Below are positions 42,557 through 52,030 of a stretch of DNA of 64,000 nt, piece after piece (position 1 is the stretch's first letter; each line of letters starts with the position of its first letter). The stretch spans positions 248,001-312,000 of the forward strand of contig NZ_WKLH01000002.1 of the NCBI RefSeq assembly GCF_010882175.1. Direction: 5' to 3'. This stretch comes from Mangrovibacterium lignilyticum. Its GTDB lineage: Bacteria; Bacteroidota; Bacteroidia; Bacteroidales; Prolixibacteraceae. The translations under genes and the position numbers were made by a program. The notes beneath the pieces are model-generated. The model saw nothing but the letters and a program-made list of their open reading frames with translations, had not been told where the DNA came from and did no database searches.

Positions 42557-45058
42557 ATGAAAACTGCTTTGACATTTAATATTCATGATATCGATCTTCC
42601 TGTTGTTGCGATTCTGGAAGAGATCCGCGAAAAACTGAGACAGACCAACACGCTGATTATCACCGCACCGCCCGGGGCGGGGAAGAGTACACTGGTTCCA
42701 TTGGATTTACTGAAGCTGGATGAGTTAGCCGGTCAGAAAATCATCATGTTGGAACCTCGTCGTTTAGCGGCACGCAGTATTGCCGAGCGCATGGCCTCAT
42801 TGCTGGGCGAAGACGTGGGAGAGACCGTTGGGTACCGCATCCGGTTTGAAAACCGGGTAAGTGCAAAAACAAAAATCGAAGTGGTTACCGAAGGAATCCT
42901 CACGCGCATGTTACATGCCGATAATTCGTTGGAGGGAGTGTCGATGGTTGTGTTCGATGAATTTCACGAACGCAGCATCCATGCTGATGTCGCCTTGGCG
43001 CTTTGTCGTGAAGCACAGCAAATCCTTCGTCCCGATTTGCGTATTGTGGTGATGTCGGCAACATTGAATTTGCCGCTTTTGTCTGAAATATTGCAGGCGC
43101 CTGTGATCCAAAGTGAAGGACGGCAGTTTCCGGTTGACGTGATTTACAGTGGTGAAAGCGATCTTCGGATGTTGGCTGAACTGGCTGCGCAAAACGTTAT
43201 GCGGGCTCTTCGTGAACAAGAAGGCGATGTGTTGGTCTTCCTGCCTGGTGAAGGAGAAATTCGAACCTGTGAAAGCCTGCTGAAACGCGAGAAGCTTGAT
43301 CTGGAGATTCACCCGCTTTACGGTATGCTTCCCAAATCGAAACAACTGGCGGCTATTTTCCCAAGCCGGAGAGGAAACCGGAAAGTTATTCTGGCAACTT
43401 CAATTGCCGAGACCAGCTTGACGATTGAAGGCGTTCAGGTGGTGGTGGATTGCGGCTATGCCCGTACTGCCCGTTTCGATCCCAAGTCAGGCTTGTCGCG
43501 GTTGGAAACAATCCGGATTTCAAAAGACTCAGCTGATCAGCGCGCCGGACGTGCCGGACGGTTGGGCCCCGGAACCTGCTACCGGATGTGGACAAAAGCA
43601 AACCAGGAACAATTGGCCGAACATCGCATTCCTGAAATTATGGAAGCTGATTTGGCTGATTTGGTGCTTGATTTGGCACAATGGGGAATCATGGATCCAA
43701 ACCAACTGAGTTGGCTCAGTCCTCCGCCAAGGGGTGCTGTCGCTCAGGCATCGGAGTTGCTCCACCAATTGGATGCTTTGGAGCAGGGGAAAATAACTGA
43801 CTTGGGAAGAGAACTTCATCGTCTGCCTTGCCATCCAAGGATTGCTCATATGTTGGTCATGGCCAGGGAAAACGGTCAGATGGAATTGGCAACCGATTTG
43901 GCTGCTGTTTTGGAAGAACGTGATCCTTTGGGAAAAGAAGCCGGTATCGATATCAACCTGCGGATTGAAGCCCTCCGCAAGCAGCGAGGGGAAAATCGCC
44001 TGTCGAATAAAATGAAGCGGATTGAAAAGATTGCTGAATCGTACCGCAAAATCATTGGTTGTAAGCCAAACAATGAACCCGTTAATCCGTTCGAAACAGG
44101 TTTGTTGCTGGTATTTGCCTATCCGGAGCGGATAGCGTTTGCCCGCCCCGGAAATAACGCGCCCTTTCAATTGTCGAACGGCAGCATGGCCAGAGCAGGA
44201 CACCAGGATGATTTGGCTCACGAACCCTGGTTGGCTGTTGCCCATTTGAATGCACGCGATGGAATGGGAACTATATTTTTGGCATCGCCGTTAGACCCAA
44301 CCGATCTGGCACCCTTGGTTAAAAATCGGGAAGTGATTAGCTGGGACAGCAAAAAGGGCGGAGTTGTCGCCAACAGTGAGTTGCGTATTGGCAGCATTGT
44401 TCTGCAAACGAAACCATTGCCCAACCCGGATAAAAGCCATCTTCAAAAGGCCATTTCCGAAGCTGTTAAAAAGGACGGAGAGCACCTGCTCAACTTCAAT
44501 GAAGAGGTTACCCAATGGCAAAATCGGGTGATGAGTATCCGTAAATGGCTCCCCGATGGTGACTGGCCCGATGTTTCAACAACAGCCTTGCTTCAAAGTA
44601 ACGAGCAATGGCTATCGCCCTATTTGGAGGGTGTTCGCAAAGCGGACGATCTGAAAAAAATAGACTTGACCAATGTGCTGCATTATCATCTGACTCCTGA
44701 ACAGCAGCAAACGCTTGACCGGCATGCACCGGCGCGGGTTAAAGTACCAAGTGGTTCATCGGTTAAGCTGAGTTACCAGTCCAATGGTGCGCCGCCTGTT
44801 TTGGCAGTGCGTCTGCAGGAAGTTTTTGGACTGGCCGACACGCCCTCGGTGAACAATGGAAAGATCAATGTGCTGATGCACTTGCTGTCTCCGGGATACA
44901 AGCCGGTACAGGTAACATCGGATCTTCGCAGCTTTTGGAACAACACTTATTTTGAAGTCAAAAAGGAACTGAAACGTCGCTATCCGAAACATGCCTGGCC
45001 GGAAGATCCGTGGACAGAAGAAGCCATTCGCGGCGTAAAACGCAAGAAAAATGATTAG
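42557..45058 (+). CDS. hrpB: ATP-dependent RNA helicase HrpB
   Basis: 833 residues, usual HrpB length. Helicase motifs: Walker A APPGAGKST near 37, DEFHERS (DEAH-type box) near 134, MSATLN near 171, ATSIAETSLTIEGV near 279 and QRAGRAGRLGPG near 328. The HrpB-specific C-terminal domain occupies about 480-833 (PERIAFARPGNN; a terminal YPKHAWPEDPW segment). The biological role of bacterial HrpB is poorly defined; family members act on RNA. The gene overlaps the DUF2293 gene by 8 bp, so the two proteins are probably made together. Confidence 0.95.
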   Translation: MKTALTFNIHDIDLPVVAILEEIREKLRQTNTLIITAPPGAGKSTLVPLDLLKLDELAGQKIIMLEPRRLAARSIAERMASLLGEDVGETVGYRIRFENRVSAKTKIEVVTEGILTRMLHADNSLEGVSMVVFDEFHERSIHADVALALCREAQQILRPDLRIVVMSATLNLPLLSEILQAPVIQSEGRQFPVDVIYSGESDLRMLAELAAQNVMRALREQEGDVLVFLPGEGEIRTCESLLKREKLDLEIHPLYGMLPKSKQLAAIFPSRRGNRKVILATSIAETSLTIEGVQVVVDCGYARTARFDPKSGLSRLETIRISKDSADQRAGRAGRLGPGTCYRMWTKANQEQLAEHRIPEIMEADLADLVLDLAQWGIMDPNQLSWLSPPPRGAVAQASELLHQLDALEQGKITDLGRELHRLPCHPRIAHMLVMARENGQMELATDLAAVLEERDPLGKEAGIDINLRIEALRKQRGENRLSNKMKRIEKIAESYRKIIGCKPNNEPVNPFETGLLLVFAYPERIAFARPGNNAPFQLSNGSMARAGHQDDLAHEPWLAVAHLNARDGMGTIFLASPLDPTDLAPLVKNREVISWDSKKGGVVANSELRIGSIVLQTKPLPNPDKSHLQKAISEAVKKDGEHLLNFNEEVTQWQNRVMSIRKWLPDGDWPDVSTTALLQSNEQWLSPYLEGVRKADDLKKIDLTNVLHYHLTPEQQQTLDRHAPARVKVPSGSSVKLSYQSNGAPPVLAVRLQEVFGLADTPSVNNGKINVLMHLLSPGYKPVQVTSDLRSFWNNTYFEVKKELKRRYPKHAWPEDPWTEEAIRGVKRKKND

Positions 45059-45755
45059 AAAGGAAGAGCAAATTCAGCTCGTAACGCCCGGCAAGAACGG
45101 ACAATTGTTGAATGAATACGGTATGCCTGTTAAGCCACCATCAGACTGGCGTTTTCTACCGGCCGGAGATGCCGGTGTAACTCGTAAAGTTACTGCTCAG
45201 GGCAAATACTGGCGGGTGCAATATAAAAAAGGACGGAAGACCATCTCCAAAGGTGTTTGGGCACCGGCTGATACCATTAATCAAGCCCAGTCGGAAGTTA
45301 AAGCTGTTAGGGAGACCGACAGCTACCGGACGAAACGCGCGGCCGAATTAAAGCGTCGCGAAAAGAAACAAGAGTTGTATCAGGGGGAGTTTTTTCAGGC
45401 AGTGGAGGAGTACCTCAATTTTCATCCGGACTTCAAAGCTGTTGGGCATAAGATGGCACAAGCCATAACTGTTCATGCAACACCGGTCGGTAGCGGAACA
45501 GTGGCCCGAACACAACTGATTCCGTTAGAGGAACGGGCTGCAAAAGCAGTGATTGCCTGGATGCGTCATCAAACAACGGCTTACGACAATATGAAGATTG
45601 CCCGAATTAAGGGGGAACGACGGGCTGTTCGCAGGGAGTTAGCGCAACGATCGGTTCAGCTGCTGAATAACTACAGAAAGGGATTGCCAATTGCCGGTAA
45701 CTGCCCCCTTTGGCGTGCTGTTCACTCGGATAATCCATCAGAACACCGGGATTAG
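45051..45755 (+). CDS. DUF2293 domain protein
   Basis: 234 residues. The N-terminal 80 residues (PPSDWRFLPAGDAGVTRKVT; RVQYKKGRKTISKGVWAP) form a small basic domain. A lysine/arginine-rich linker (TKRAAELKRREKKQE) follows, then the DUF2293 core (HKMAQAITVHATPVGSGTVA; AAKAVIAWMRHQTTAYDNM; GERRAVRRELAQRS). The high positive charge suggests nucleic-acid binding. Overlap with hrpB supports a role beside that helicase (inference). No catalytic motif is visible. Confidence 0.8.
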   Translation: MIRKEEQIQLVTPGKNGQLLNEYGMPVKPPSDWRFLPAGDAGVTRKVTAQGKYWRVQYKKGRKTISKGVWAPADTINQAQSEVKAVRETDSYRTKRAAELKRREKKQELYQGEFFQAVEEYLNFHPDFKAVGHKMAQAITVHATPVGSGTVARTQLIPLEERAAKAVIAWMRHQTTAYDNMKIARIKGERRAVRRELAQRSVQLLNNYRKGLPIAGNCPLWRAVHSDNPSEHRD

Positions 45756-45766
45756 AAAAAAGAAAA

Positions 45767-45794
45767 CCGCCTCAAAAAACAGGTTCTGAGACGG
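45767..45794 (-). terminator. Probable terminator of the efflux operon
   Basis: On the minus strand an 8-bp stem with one mismatch (CCGTCTCA against TGAGGCGG) is followed by TTTTCTTTTTTC. It lies about 55 bp after the last ABC permease stop, between convergent operons. Confidence 0.55.
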
Positions 45795-45848
45795 CACTTT
45801 AAAAAGTTGTTTTCAGTCAACTTCTCAGGATATATGATATAGCGATAG

Positions 45849-47045
45849 CTAAATTTCGTTGTGGAGTTCCTGCTTCCGCGATAACTGCCAAAACCGAAGA
45901 ACGGCCGTGCTGAAAAAGACCAGACAAAGCGTCCAGAGCGCATTCAGCTGGGGTTGGACGGCAGTCAGATCAGCTCCAAATATTTGAAGTTTCACAATCC
46001 CCTGAATTCCGTGTGTACTGGGAATAATGTAAGCCAGCCATTTAAAAAACGGCGGGAAGGCTTCGACCGGCCAACTGATTCCACTCACAAACAGAAAGAC
46101 AAAGGATGAGAACAGGAATAGCATCATCGATTGTACTCTGAAGCGGAAATAAGTTGATAGCCACATGCTCAGAAAAACCGAGGCCAGCACATAAGGGACA
46201 AGGAAAAGCATTACATCGACCGAATTGCCATGGATGGGAAATTCGAACCATTTAAAAATGACAATAAACAGGTAAAACGAGGCCAGCATGAAGATGAAGA
46301 AATAGGTGAGGGCACGTCCCAAAAACCAACTTTCCCATCCACGTTCGGTCACAACTTTGGGAAGGACAAATTTACCCTCATTGCTTTCGCGATGGGTGCC
46401 ACCAATCATTCCAATGCCAATCAGCAGCAGCTGCTGAATAACTAATGCTGCAATTGCCGGCATCAAATAAGTACCATACCCCCCCGAAGCGTTAAACAAT
46501 GGTTTCGAAACCAAATTCACCGGATTTATTTTGGCCATCAGTTGAGACTCGGGAACTCCCGACATCAATAGTTTTTTGGCTTGAACACCTCCGCCAAAAG
46601 TAAGGCCTGTTTTGGTTGCTGTCGTAAGCACTGTTTTGTAATGCATCAAGTAACTACCGTCGCTATAGACGCCAATATGAGCCTGTTCGCCACGCAGTAC
46701 ATCGCGCTCGAATCCCTTATCGACCGTAATGATTCCGTAGATCTTCTTATTCAGAAAGAGCTGTTGGGCCTGGTGAAAGTCCTGAACTTTTTCGGCTACT
46801 GAAAGGGTAGATGTAGCATCCAGCATATTGATGAAAGTGCGACTGGTCTGGCTGTTATCCAAATTGATTACAGCTACCGGCAAATCCTGCAGCGCTTCTT
46901 TTTGGTAGACAAATGAATACAACGCCGGATAAATCAGCGGGGCCACAAAAAAGATAAGAACCACGCCCGAATCTTTAACGATGCTGTACAGCTCAAGTGA
47001 GGCAAAGTAGACAATGGACTTTATTTTTTCGAACAACGGGTTCAT
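45849..47045 (-). CDS. ABC-2 type efflux permease (second)
   Basis: 398 residues. One N-terminal membrane segment (about 24-45, GVVLIFFVAPLIYPALYSFV) is followed by a large periplasmic part (DLPVAVINLDNSQTSRTF; QLFLNKKIYGIITVDKGFER) and five C-terminal segments from about residue 195. This is the YbhS/YbhR-type ABC-2 layout. The conserved SGISWPVEAFPPFFKWLAYI and IPSTHGIQGIVKL segments support the family. It should pair with the other permease encoded 18 bp upstream and with the HlyD and TolC proteins of the operon to export small molecules. No ATPase gene accompanies it. Confidence 0.88.
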   Translation of the reverse strand: MNPLFEKIKSIVYFASLELYSIVKDSGVVLIFFVAPLIYPALYSFVYQKEALQDLPVAVINLDNSQTSRTFINMLDATSTLSVAEKVQDFHQAQQLFLNKKIYGIITVDKGFERDVLRGEQAHIGVYSDGSYLMHYKTVLTTATKTGLTFGGGVQAKKLLMSGVPESQLMAKINPVNLVSKPLFNASGGYGTYLMPAIAALVIQQLLLIGIGMIGGTHRESNEGKFVLPKVVTERGWESWFLGRALTYFFIFMLASFYLFIVIFKWFEFPIHGNSVDVMLFLVPYVLASVFLSMWLSTYFRFRVQSMMLFLFSSFVFLFVSGISWPVEAFPPFFKWLAYIIPSTHGIQGIVKLQIFGADLTAVQPQLNALWTLCLVFFSTAVLRFWQLSRKQELHNEI

Positions 47046-47063
47046 TTTACGTGCTTTTTAAGT

Positions 47064-48248
47064 TTATAATCGGCCATAATACTTCGGATCTGCCAGTATT
47101 TTTTTCATCCGGGGAATTGAAAGCACCGGCAAAATCAGAAAGCCGCACATCAAGGCAATTCCGGCAAGACCGTTCACGAAAGACGCTCCGTAAAAGGCTT
47201 GATTTAGCATCAATTCAAGATAATGGGTGAAGGGGAAGAATTGCGAAATCGTTGAAGCCGTTTCGGGCATTCCGGATAACGGAAAAGTCAATCCTGAAAA
47301 GCTGAAGGCCAACGCGCCTAAAATGGCGGAGACACTTACTGCAAAGCGCATATTGGCCGACCAGGCAATCAGGGTGAACGAAATGCCGAGGTAGCAGCAA
47401 ATCATTAAGATCAGTCCCGATTCGGTTATGATCCGGCTTCCATACATCGGAACGGATAGATAATCAAACAGCACACTGTTATAAATCAGCCCGACGATTG
47501 TGAATATAAGGGCATAGGGAAGCAGTTTACCTAAAACGGCCTTCCACATCTTATTGTCGGCATAGGCCAGCCATTCCTTGCCCGTTCCGTTGCGCAGTTC
47601 CCTTCCGATTGCATAACCGCCCACCATCAAAACAAAAATTTGAAGCAGGGCCGGCAAGATGCCTGCAACGAGATAGAACAGGTAGTTCACCGTTGGGTTA
47701 AACATCACCTCTGAATCAATCACAATCGGTTGCGCTCTTTTCAAAGCAGATTCGTACGAATCGCCCGCCATCAGATTTCGCTTAACAGCAATACCGACTC
47801 CCATGGTCGCGGTAAGCTTGTTCACAGCCTTGCTCACAATCCCGGATGGAATCAGGAGTTCGTTGTTGTAATACATCGCGACGTTGGCCTGCTCACCCTT
47901 TAAGATCGCTTTTTCAAAGCCATCAGGGATGAGAACCGTTCCGTACGTTTTACTGGCAACCAATGCTGCTTCGGCCGCAGAAGGCTCGCTATAATCGCGG
48001 ATTAGCTTCAGTTCGGGGACTGCATCGAGCATGCGAACCAGCTTTTGCGACAAGGCACTGTTGTCCTGATCAACTACCGCCAGCGGCAGATTCGTTGGCT
48101 GCTGAGCTTTGAACAATTGCGTAAAGAACAACAAGACGGCCAGTGGCAAATAGACCAGACACAGCCGAAGTGTGCGGTTGCCCAGAATCTCATGCCACTC
48201 CCTGCGCATCAATCCCCCAAATCCTTTATATTCGTCTTTTAGCAGCAA
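47064..48248 (-). CDS. ABC-2 type efflux permease (first)
   Basis: 394 residues with the same layout as its partner: one N-terminal segment (about 30-46), a periplasmic domain (NLPLAVVDQDNSALSQKLVR; YGTVLIPDGFEKAILKGEQA) and five C-terminal segments. FSFSGLTFPLSGMPETASTI and FFPFTHYLELML are the family's conserved C-terminal regions. The two permeases are clearly paralogous and probably act as a heterodimer. It starts 11 bp after the HlyD gene. Confidence 0.88.
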   Translation of the reverse strand: MLLKDEYKGFGGLMRREWHEILGNRTLRLCLVYLPLAVLLFFTQLFKAQQPTNLPLAVVDQDNSALSQKLVRMLDAVPELKLIRDYSEPSAAEAALVASKTYGTVLIPDGFEKAILKGEQANVAMYYNNELLIPSGIVSKAVNKLTATMGVGIAVKRNLMAGDSYESALKRAQPIVIDSEVMFNPTVNYLFYLVAGILPALLQIFVLMVGGYAIGRELRNGTGKEWLAYADNKMWKAVLGKLLPYALIFTIVGLIYNSVLFDYLSVPMYGSRIITESGLILMICCYLGISFTLIAWSANMRFAVSVSAILGALAFSFSGLTFPLSGMPETASTISQFFPFTHYLELMLNQAFYGASFVNGLAGIALMCGFLILPVLSIPRMKKILADPKYYGRL

Positions 48249-48259
48249 AATAGTCTGTA

Positions 48260-49243
48260 TTAGTTGAATAATTCAGCATTCAATACCACACTCATCCCCG
48301 GCAAAAGTCCGTTAACCTTATTCACCGGTTTTAGCCGAACTTCAAACGTTTTCAAGTCGTAATCGCCTACCGACTTCGTAGCGGTATTTGTGGCAAAACT
48401 TCCAAGGGAATTGATAAAGCTGACTTCAACAAGCACATCTTTTAAGCCCAATGCGGGGATGGCTACCGGAAACTGCGTGCCAATTTTGACATTGGGAAGC
48501 CAATCTTCGCGAATGTTAAAATTGATCCAGCAATCATCCAAATCGGTGATGGTTACGACCGGAAGTCCCGGAGTAATCAGCTCACCTTCGTTTGGAATAA
48601 CCGTCGATATCTGTCCGGTAATTGTTGCCAGCACCTCAGTCTCGTTGATATAAGATTCCACTTCGCTCACAGCTCCCGAAGCTTGGCTAACCAGGGCTGC
48701 AGCTGCATCTTTATCTTCCGTACGAGCGCCGTTTTTGGCCATCATATATTGCGATTCGGCTGCTTTAGCTGTTAGCACGGCCGCTTTCATTTGTGTTTCC
48801 ACTTCATCGCGGCGTTGTGCCGGAACGACTCCTTCTTCGTAAAGTGTTTGGATGCGTTCATCGGTTTTCTTCATCAGGTCGGCAGCTGCTTCTGCTTTTT
48901 CCCAAACGCTGCGTGCGGCATCAATCTGTTCCGATCGGGCGCCTTTTTGTGCTTTATCGCTTTGCGCCGTGGCAGCTGCCTGAGCTGCTTCAGCCTGCAT
49001 TAGTTTGGCGTATACTTCCGGACTGTCGATCACCATCAATGTATCGCCCTTGCTGACAAACTGACCTTCCTCGACATCAAGACGGGATACACGGCCCACG
49101 ATTTTGGTGGCTACATTTACTTGTTTGGCTTCCACCTCGCCCCGCAATAAAACAGGTTCAGGGCTGACAAAGACCCACCCATATACTGTTACTGCAACCA
49201 GTACGACGAGAATGGCAAACAGGAGATAAGCTTTTTTATTCAT
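48260..49243 (-). CDS. HlyD/EmrA-type membrane fusion protein
   Basis: 327 residues. An N-terminal anchor (residues about 5-25) is followed by the first half of a lipoyl-like domain (VNVATKIVGRVSRLDVEEGQ, VSKGDTLMVIDSPE). A helical hairpin with many alanine and glutamine residues (about 75-190) comes next, then the second lipoyl half (ATITGQISTVIPNEGELITP) and a beta-barrel domain ending in PVNKVNGLLPGMSVVLN. It bridges the inner-membrane permeases to the TolC channel encoded upstream. The gap to TolC is 106 bp with no terminator. Confidence 0.92.
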   Translation of the reverse strand: MNKKAYLLFAILVVLVAVTVYGWVFVSPEPVLLRGEVEAKQVNVATKIVGRVSRLDVEEGQFVSKGDTLMVIDSPEVYAKLMQAEAAQAAATAQSDKAQKGARSEQIDAARSVWEKAEAAADLMKKTDERIQTLYEEGVVPAQRRDEVETQMKAAVLTAKAAESQYMMAKNGARTEDKDAAAALVSQASGAVSEVESYINETEVLATITGQISTVIPNEGELITPGLPVVTITDLDDCWINFNIREDWLPNVKIGTQFPVAIPALGLKDVLVEVSFINSLGSFATNTATKSVGDYDLKTFEVRLKPVNKVNGLLPGMSVVLNAELFN

Positions 49244-49349
49244 AGTATTCGTTCGTTAATGGGCGTGTCTGCAATTCATAAGTCGTTCAAATTCGGGTGA
49301 ATCGCTTCGTGCCGCTAATCTGTTGTGCTTCTTGTTTAAGTATTTATTC

Positions 49350-50756
49350 TTAGTTTCGGTATTGATCGAAAGTGTCGCTGGCGCCGCAATATTGAAGCAG
49401 CGACGCAAGCGAAATGTCGTAGGCATAGGCTGCTTGGAGCTTGGCGATTCGAACTTTTTCCAGGTTTAATTGGGCGTCAACCACATCGGTCGACGTGGCC
49501 AGCCCATTGGTAAATGCTTTCTGACGGGCATCGAGGTATTCTTTGGCAAAGTCTTCGGTGGTGTTGAGCGACTGAAACTCATCGTAAGCTTTTCCCATGG
49601 TCTGATATAGCTTTTGAACCGCCATTTTCAAATCTTCGGTTGTTTTACTGTAGTAACTATCGACCTGTAGCGCCTGACTTTTGGTTGCTTTAATTTTATT
49701 GCTGCGCTCAAATCCATCGAAAAGATTCACTTGAACACCAACACCCACAAACCATTTGGGCGCTAACGATGTCAATTGGTAATCAACCAAATTTGCTCCT
49801 CCCATCAGCGCGACATCCGGAAGGTACTCCGATCGCTCGGCTTTCAACTTTTGTGAAACCAAGTCCCTGCGGGCATCAATTTGTCCCAAAAGCGGGCTAT
49901 TGCTAAGTGCCAAATCCTGGTAGTACGAGAGCGGTTGAATATTTGTGGCGATAAATAACTCGTCGAGCGGAACGATATGTTGATTGGTTCCCAAGGTATT
50001 TTGAAGGGCACTTTGCGTGATTTCCAGGTCGCTGGTCGATGAACGGAATTCTCGGGCGGCATTTGCATAGGCAACCTCGGCATGTAGTCGTTCGACATGT
50101 GCAATTTGTCCTTGCTCTTCCAGTTTTTTAGCGTTATCGAGATGCTTTTCAATATTGTTTAGTGCATCCTGCCTGATCTTCAGAACACGCGAAGTAAGCT
50201 GAACACCGTAATAGCGACTCACCAGTTCAGTCACCTGTTGATTCGTCACTTCCCGCAAATTTTCTTCCGACTCGAATAAACGAGCTTCAGCAGCACCGTG
50301 AGCCGCATTTATTTTCCCGCCGGTGTAAATTGGCATCGCGAATGTTCCCATAACCACACCTAGTTGCTGCTCTTGCAAGGTTAACCCTAGATCGGTGGGA
50401 AGTGAAACTGAAGGAATGGTTCCGGCAGGCAGCAAGCTTCCGATTCCTTGCAAGAGATTCCCCAAAGGCTCTGTGATTTCCGAGAGATCGGCTTGCATCT
50501 CAATATCATCATCCATAATGGCATAAGTGCCGGTAATGCCAATCTTGGGCATGCGGTGGGCATTCGTAGCCTTCTTTTCATGTTCACTGGCTTCTTTTTG
50601 GTGAGATGCAACCTGGATGCTTTGGCTGTTTTCCATCAAAAATTGCAGCGACTCGCTGAATCCGAAATAAAGGGTGTCTGCCGGCGTAGTCTCCTGCGCC
50701 CGAAGTGCACTGGAAATCCCCATTTGCAACAAGATTAAAATCAAATATTTATTCAT
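49350..50756 (-). CDS. TolC family outer-membrane efflux protein
   Basis: 468 residues from the ATG at 50756; an in-frame ATG 12 bp upstream is possible. The signal peptide MNKYLILILLQMGISSALRA is followed by two tandem OEP repeats (about 45-240 and 260-450) rich in coiled-coil helices. Conserved segments include FAMPIYTGGKINAAHGAAEA and QVNLFDGFERSNKIKATKSQ, the paired strand regions before the helices. It forms the trimeric exit duct of the efflux system. It starts 14 bp after the FNR-like fragment gene. Confidence 0.92.
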   Translation of the reverse strand: MNKYLILILLQMGISSALRAQETTPADTLYFGFSESLQFLMENSQSIQVASHQKEASEHEKKATNAHRMPKIGITGTYAIMDDDIEMQADLSEITEPLGNLLQGIGSLLPAGTIPSVSLPTDLGLTLQEQQLGVVMGTFAMPIYTGGKINAAHGAAEARLFESEENLREVTNQQVTELVSRYYGVQLTSRVLKIRQDALNNIEKHLDNAKKLEEQGQIAHVERLHAEVAYANAAREFRSSTSDLEITQSALQNTLGTNQHIVPLDELFIATNIQPLSYYQDLALSNSPLLGQIDARRDLVSQKLKAERSEYLPDVALMGGANLVDYQLTSLAPKWFVGVGVQVNLFDGFERSNKIKATKSQALQVDSYYSKTTEDLKMAVQKLYQTMGKAYDEFQSLNTTEDFAKEYLDARQKAFTNGLATSTDVVDAQLNLEKVRIAKLQAAYAYDISLASLLQYCGASDTFDQYRN

Positions 50757-50770
50757 ATATCGGTACATGT

Positions 50771-51247
50771 TTATTTCACATTTTTAATCAAGAGCTCCTG
50801 AATTTGACTACCTGATATACCCAACATTTCCAGCATTTCAGAAACAACCAGAATAAACTCGGGCCTTCCGGCTACCAGAAACCGGATCCTTTTGTACAAC
50901 GAGCAATTGATCTCCAGCTCCAGCTTTTCCTGAATCGTCTCCCGTGAGTCTTCAGGGACGCTTGGATTGTAAGGAATAAAATGCACCTGGAATCGCTGCG
51001 GCATTCGTTTTGTGAGCTCATGCAGCTCCTGGTTGAATAGAGCCTTTTCAGCATCGTGCAGGTAGATCAGGCTAAGCATTTTGCTTCCGTCTCCCAATTT
51101 TTGTTTCAGAACCGGGAACGAATGTCCCAATCCGGGCTCATCGGCAATAAAAATGGAATGCACATGCGGATGCATCAACGCATCTAAAGTGCCGATTAAT
51201 CGTTGGTATGAATGAAGCTGAAAGATGGTTGTATTCATCGCATTCAA
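50771..51247 (-). CDS. Ferredoxin-reductase-like NAD-binding domain protein
   Basis: 158 residues. The segment IFIADEPGLGHSFPVLKQKL near residue 32 resembles the G-x-G-x-x-P opening of the NAD-binding half of ferredoxin/flavohaemoprotein reductases. RIRFLVAGRPEFILVVSEML and LGISGSQI near the C-terminus match the closing G-x-P-x-x-x-x-x-V strand-helix of that fold. The FAD-binding barrel that normally precedes it is absent, so it is a stand-alone nucleotide-binding domain. It sits between the Crp-like regulator and TolC on the same strand. Its function is unknown; the family assignment is my reading, not a search result. Confidence 0.55.
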   Translation of the reverse strand: MNAMNTTIFQLHSYQRLIGTLDALMHPHVHSIFIADEPGLGHSFPVLKQKLGDGSKMLSLIYLHDAEKALFNQELHELTKRMPQRFQVHFIPYNPSVPEDSRETIQEKLELEINCSLYKRIRFLVAGRPEFILVVSEMLEMLGISGSQIQELLIKNVK

Positions 51248-51321
51248 ATTGATGAATGCAAAGTTGAGCTGAAAAGAGGAGATATCTTTTGACCTGGATC
51301 AAAAAACGCTTTACCATCAAA

Positions 51322-51879
51322 TTATTTCGTGCGGATTCGGCTGAGTGTTTCCTGCGTAATTCCCAAATACGAGGCGATATGACCAAGCGAAACATGCAAT
51401 AAGATATCAGGATACTTTTCCAACATGGAGTTGTAGCGTTCGAGAGCCGGCTGAAACTGAATGAGATAATATTTGTCGCTCAACTGCCGGATAAATTTCG
51501 CCATTTCAATTTCATAGAGATGCAGGATCCCCGGCACCCTTTCGATCATTCGATGGAAGTCACTGTACATAAAAGAGGTGAGTTGAAGATCTTCTTCAGC
51601 CTGCAAGCCATACTTTGTCGGATCGTTGAAATAGACAGCATCAACCGGTAGCGTGAAGGTGTTCTCCTTGAGAAAGAAATACGTGATATCCTTTCCGTTT
51701 TTCTCATAGAAATTCCGCGCATAACCCTGTTCAATAAAATGAATAATCTTGCTTTTCGTATTCGGTTGGCGAATAATGTCTCCTTTCCCATATTGCTCAA
51801 CCTTCAGAAATTGCGAAATATAAATTTCGTCTTCCGGTGTTAAATCAACATACGACTTCATAAAACTGATCAGGTCCAT
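51322..51879 (-). CDS. Crp/Fnr-type transcriptional regulator
   Basis: 185 residues. Residues about 15-120 form a cyclic-nucleotide-binding-like beta-roll (QYGKGDIIRQPNTKSKIIHF; YFFLKENTFTLPVDAVYF). A dimer helix follows (ALERYNSMLEKYP) and a compact C-terminal helix-turn-helix ends the protein (HVSLGHIASYLGITQETLSR). Residues needed for cAMP contact are not evident, as in most Bacteroidota members. No Fe-S cysteines are present. It heads the minus-strand group leading to the efflux genes and may control them; the gap to the next gene is 74 bp. Confidence 0.88.
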   Translation of the reverse strand: MDLISFMKSYVDLTPEDEIYISQFLKVEQYGKGDIIRQPNTKSKIIHFIEQGYARNFYEKNGKDITYFFLKENTFTLPVDAVYFNDPTKYGLQAEEDLQLTSFMYSDFHRMIERVPGILHLYEIEMAKFIRQLSDKYYLIQFQPALERYNSMLEKYPDILLHVSLGHIASYLGITQETLSRIRTK

Positions 51880-52030
51880 AATTATTGATGAGACTGGGTG
51901 TTTGATGGAAATTCTTGAATGATTAACAAATTAAGGAAGAAAATCAGACTTTTTGCCTTTGTGCAAATACTTTTTGTAAATCGGCCCCGACAACTAATGT
52001 TTTTCTATTTTAGCTTTTCAAATAGAGAAT

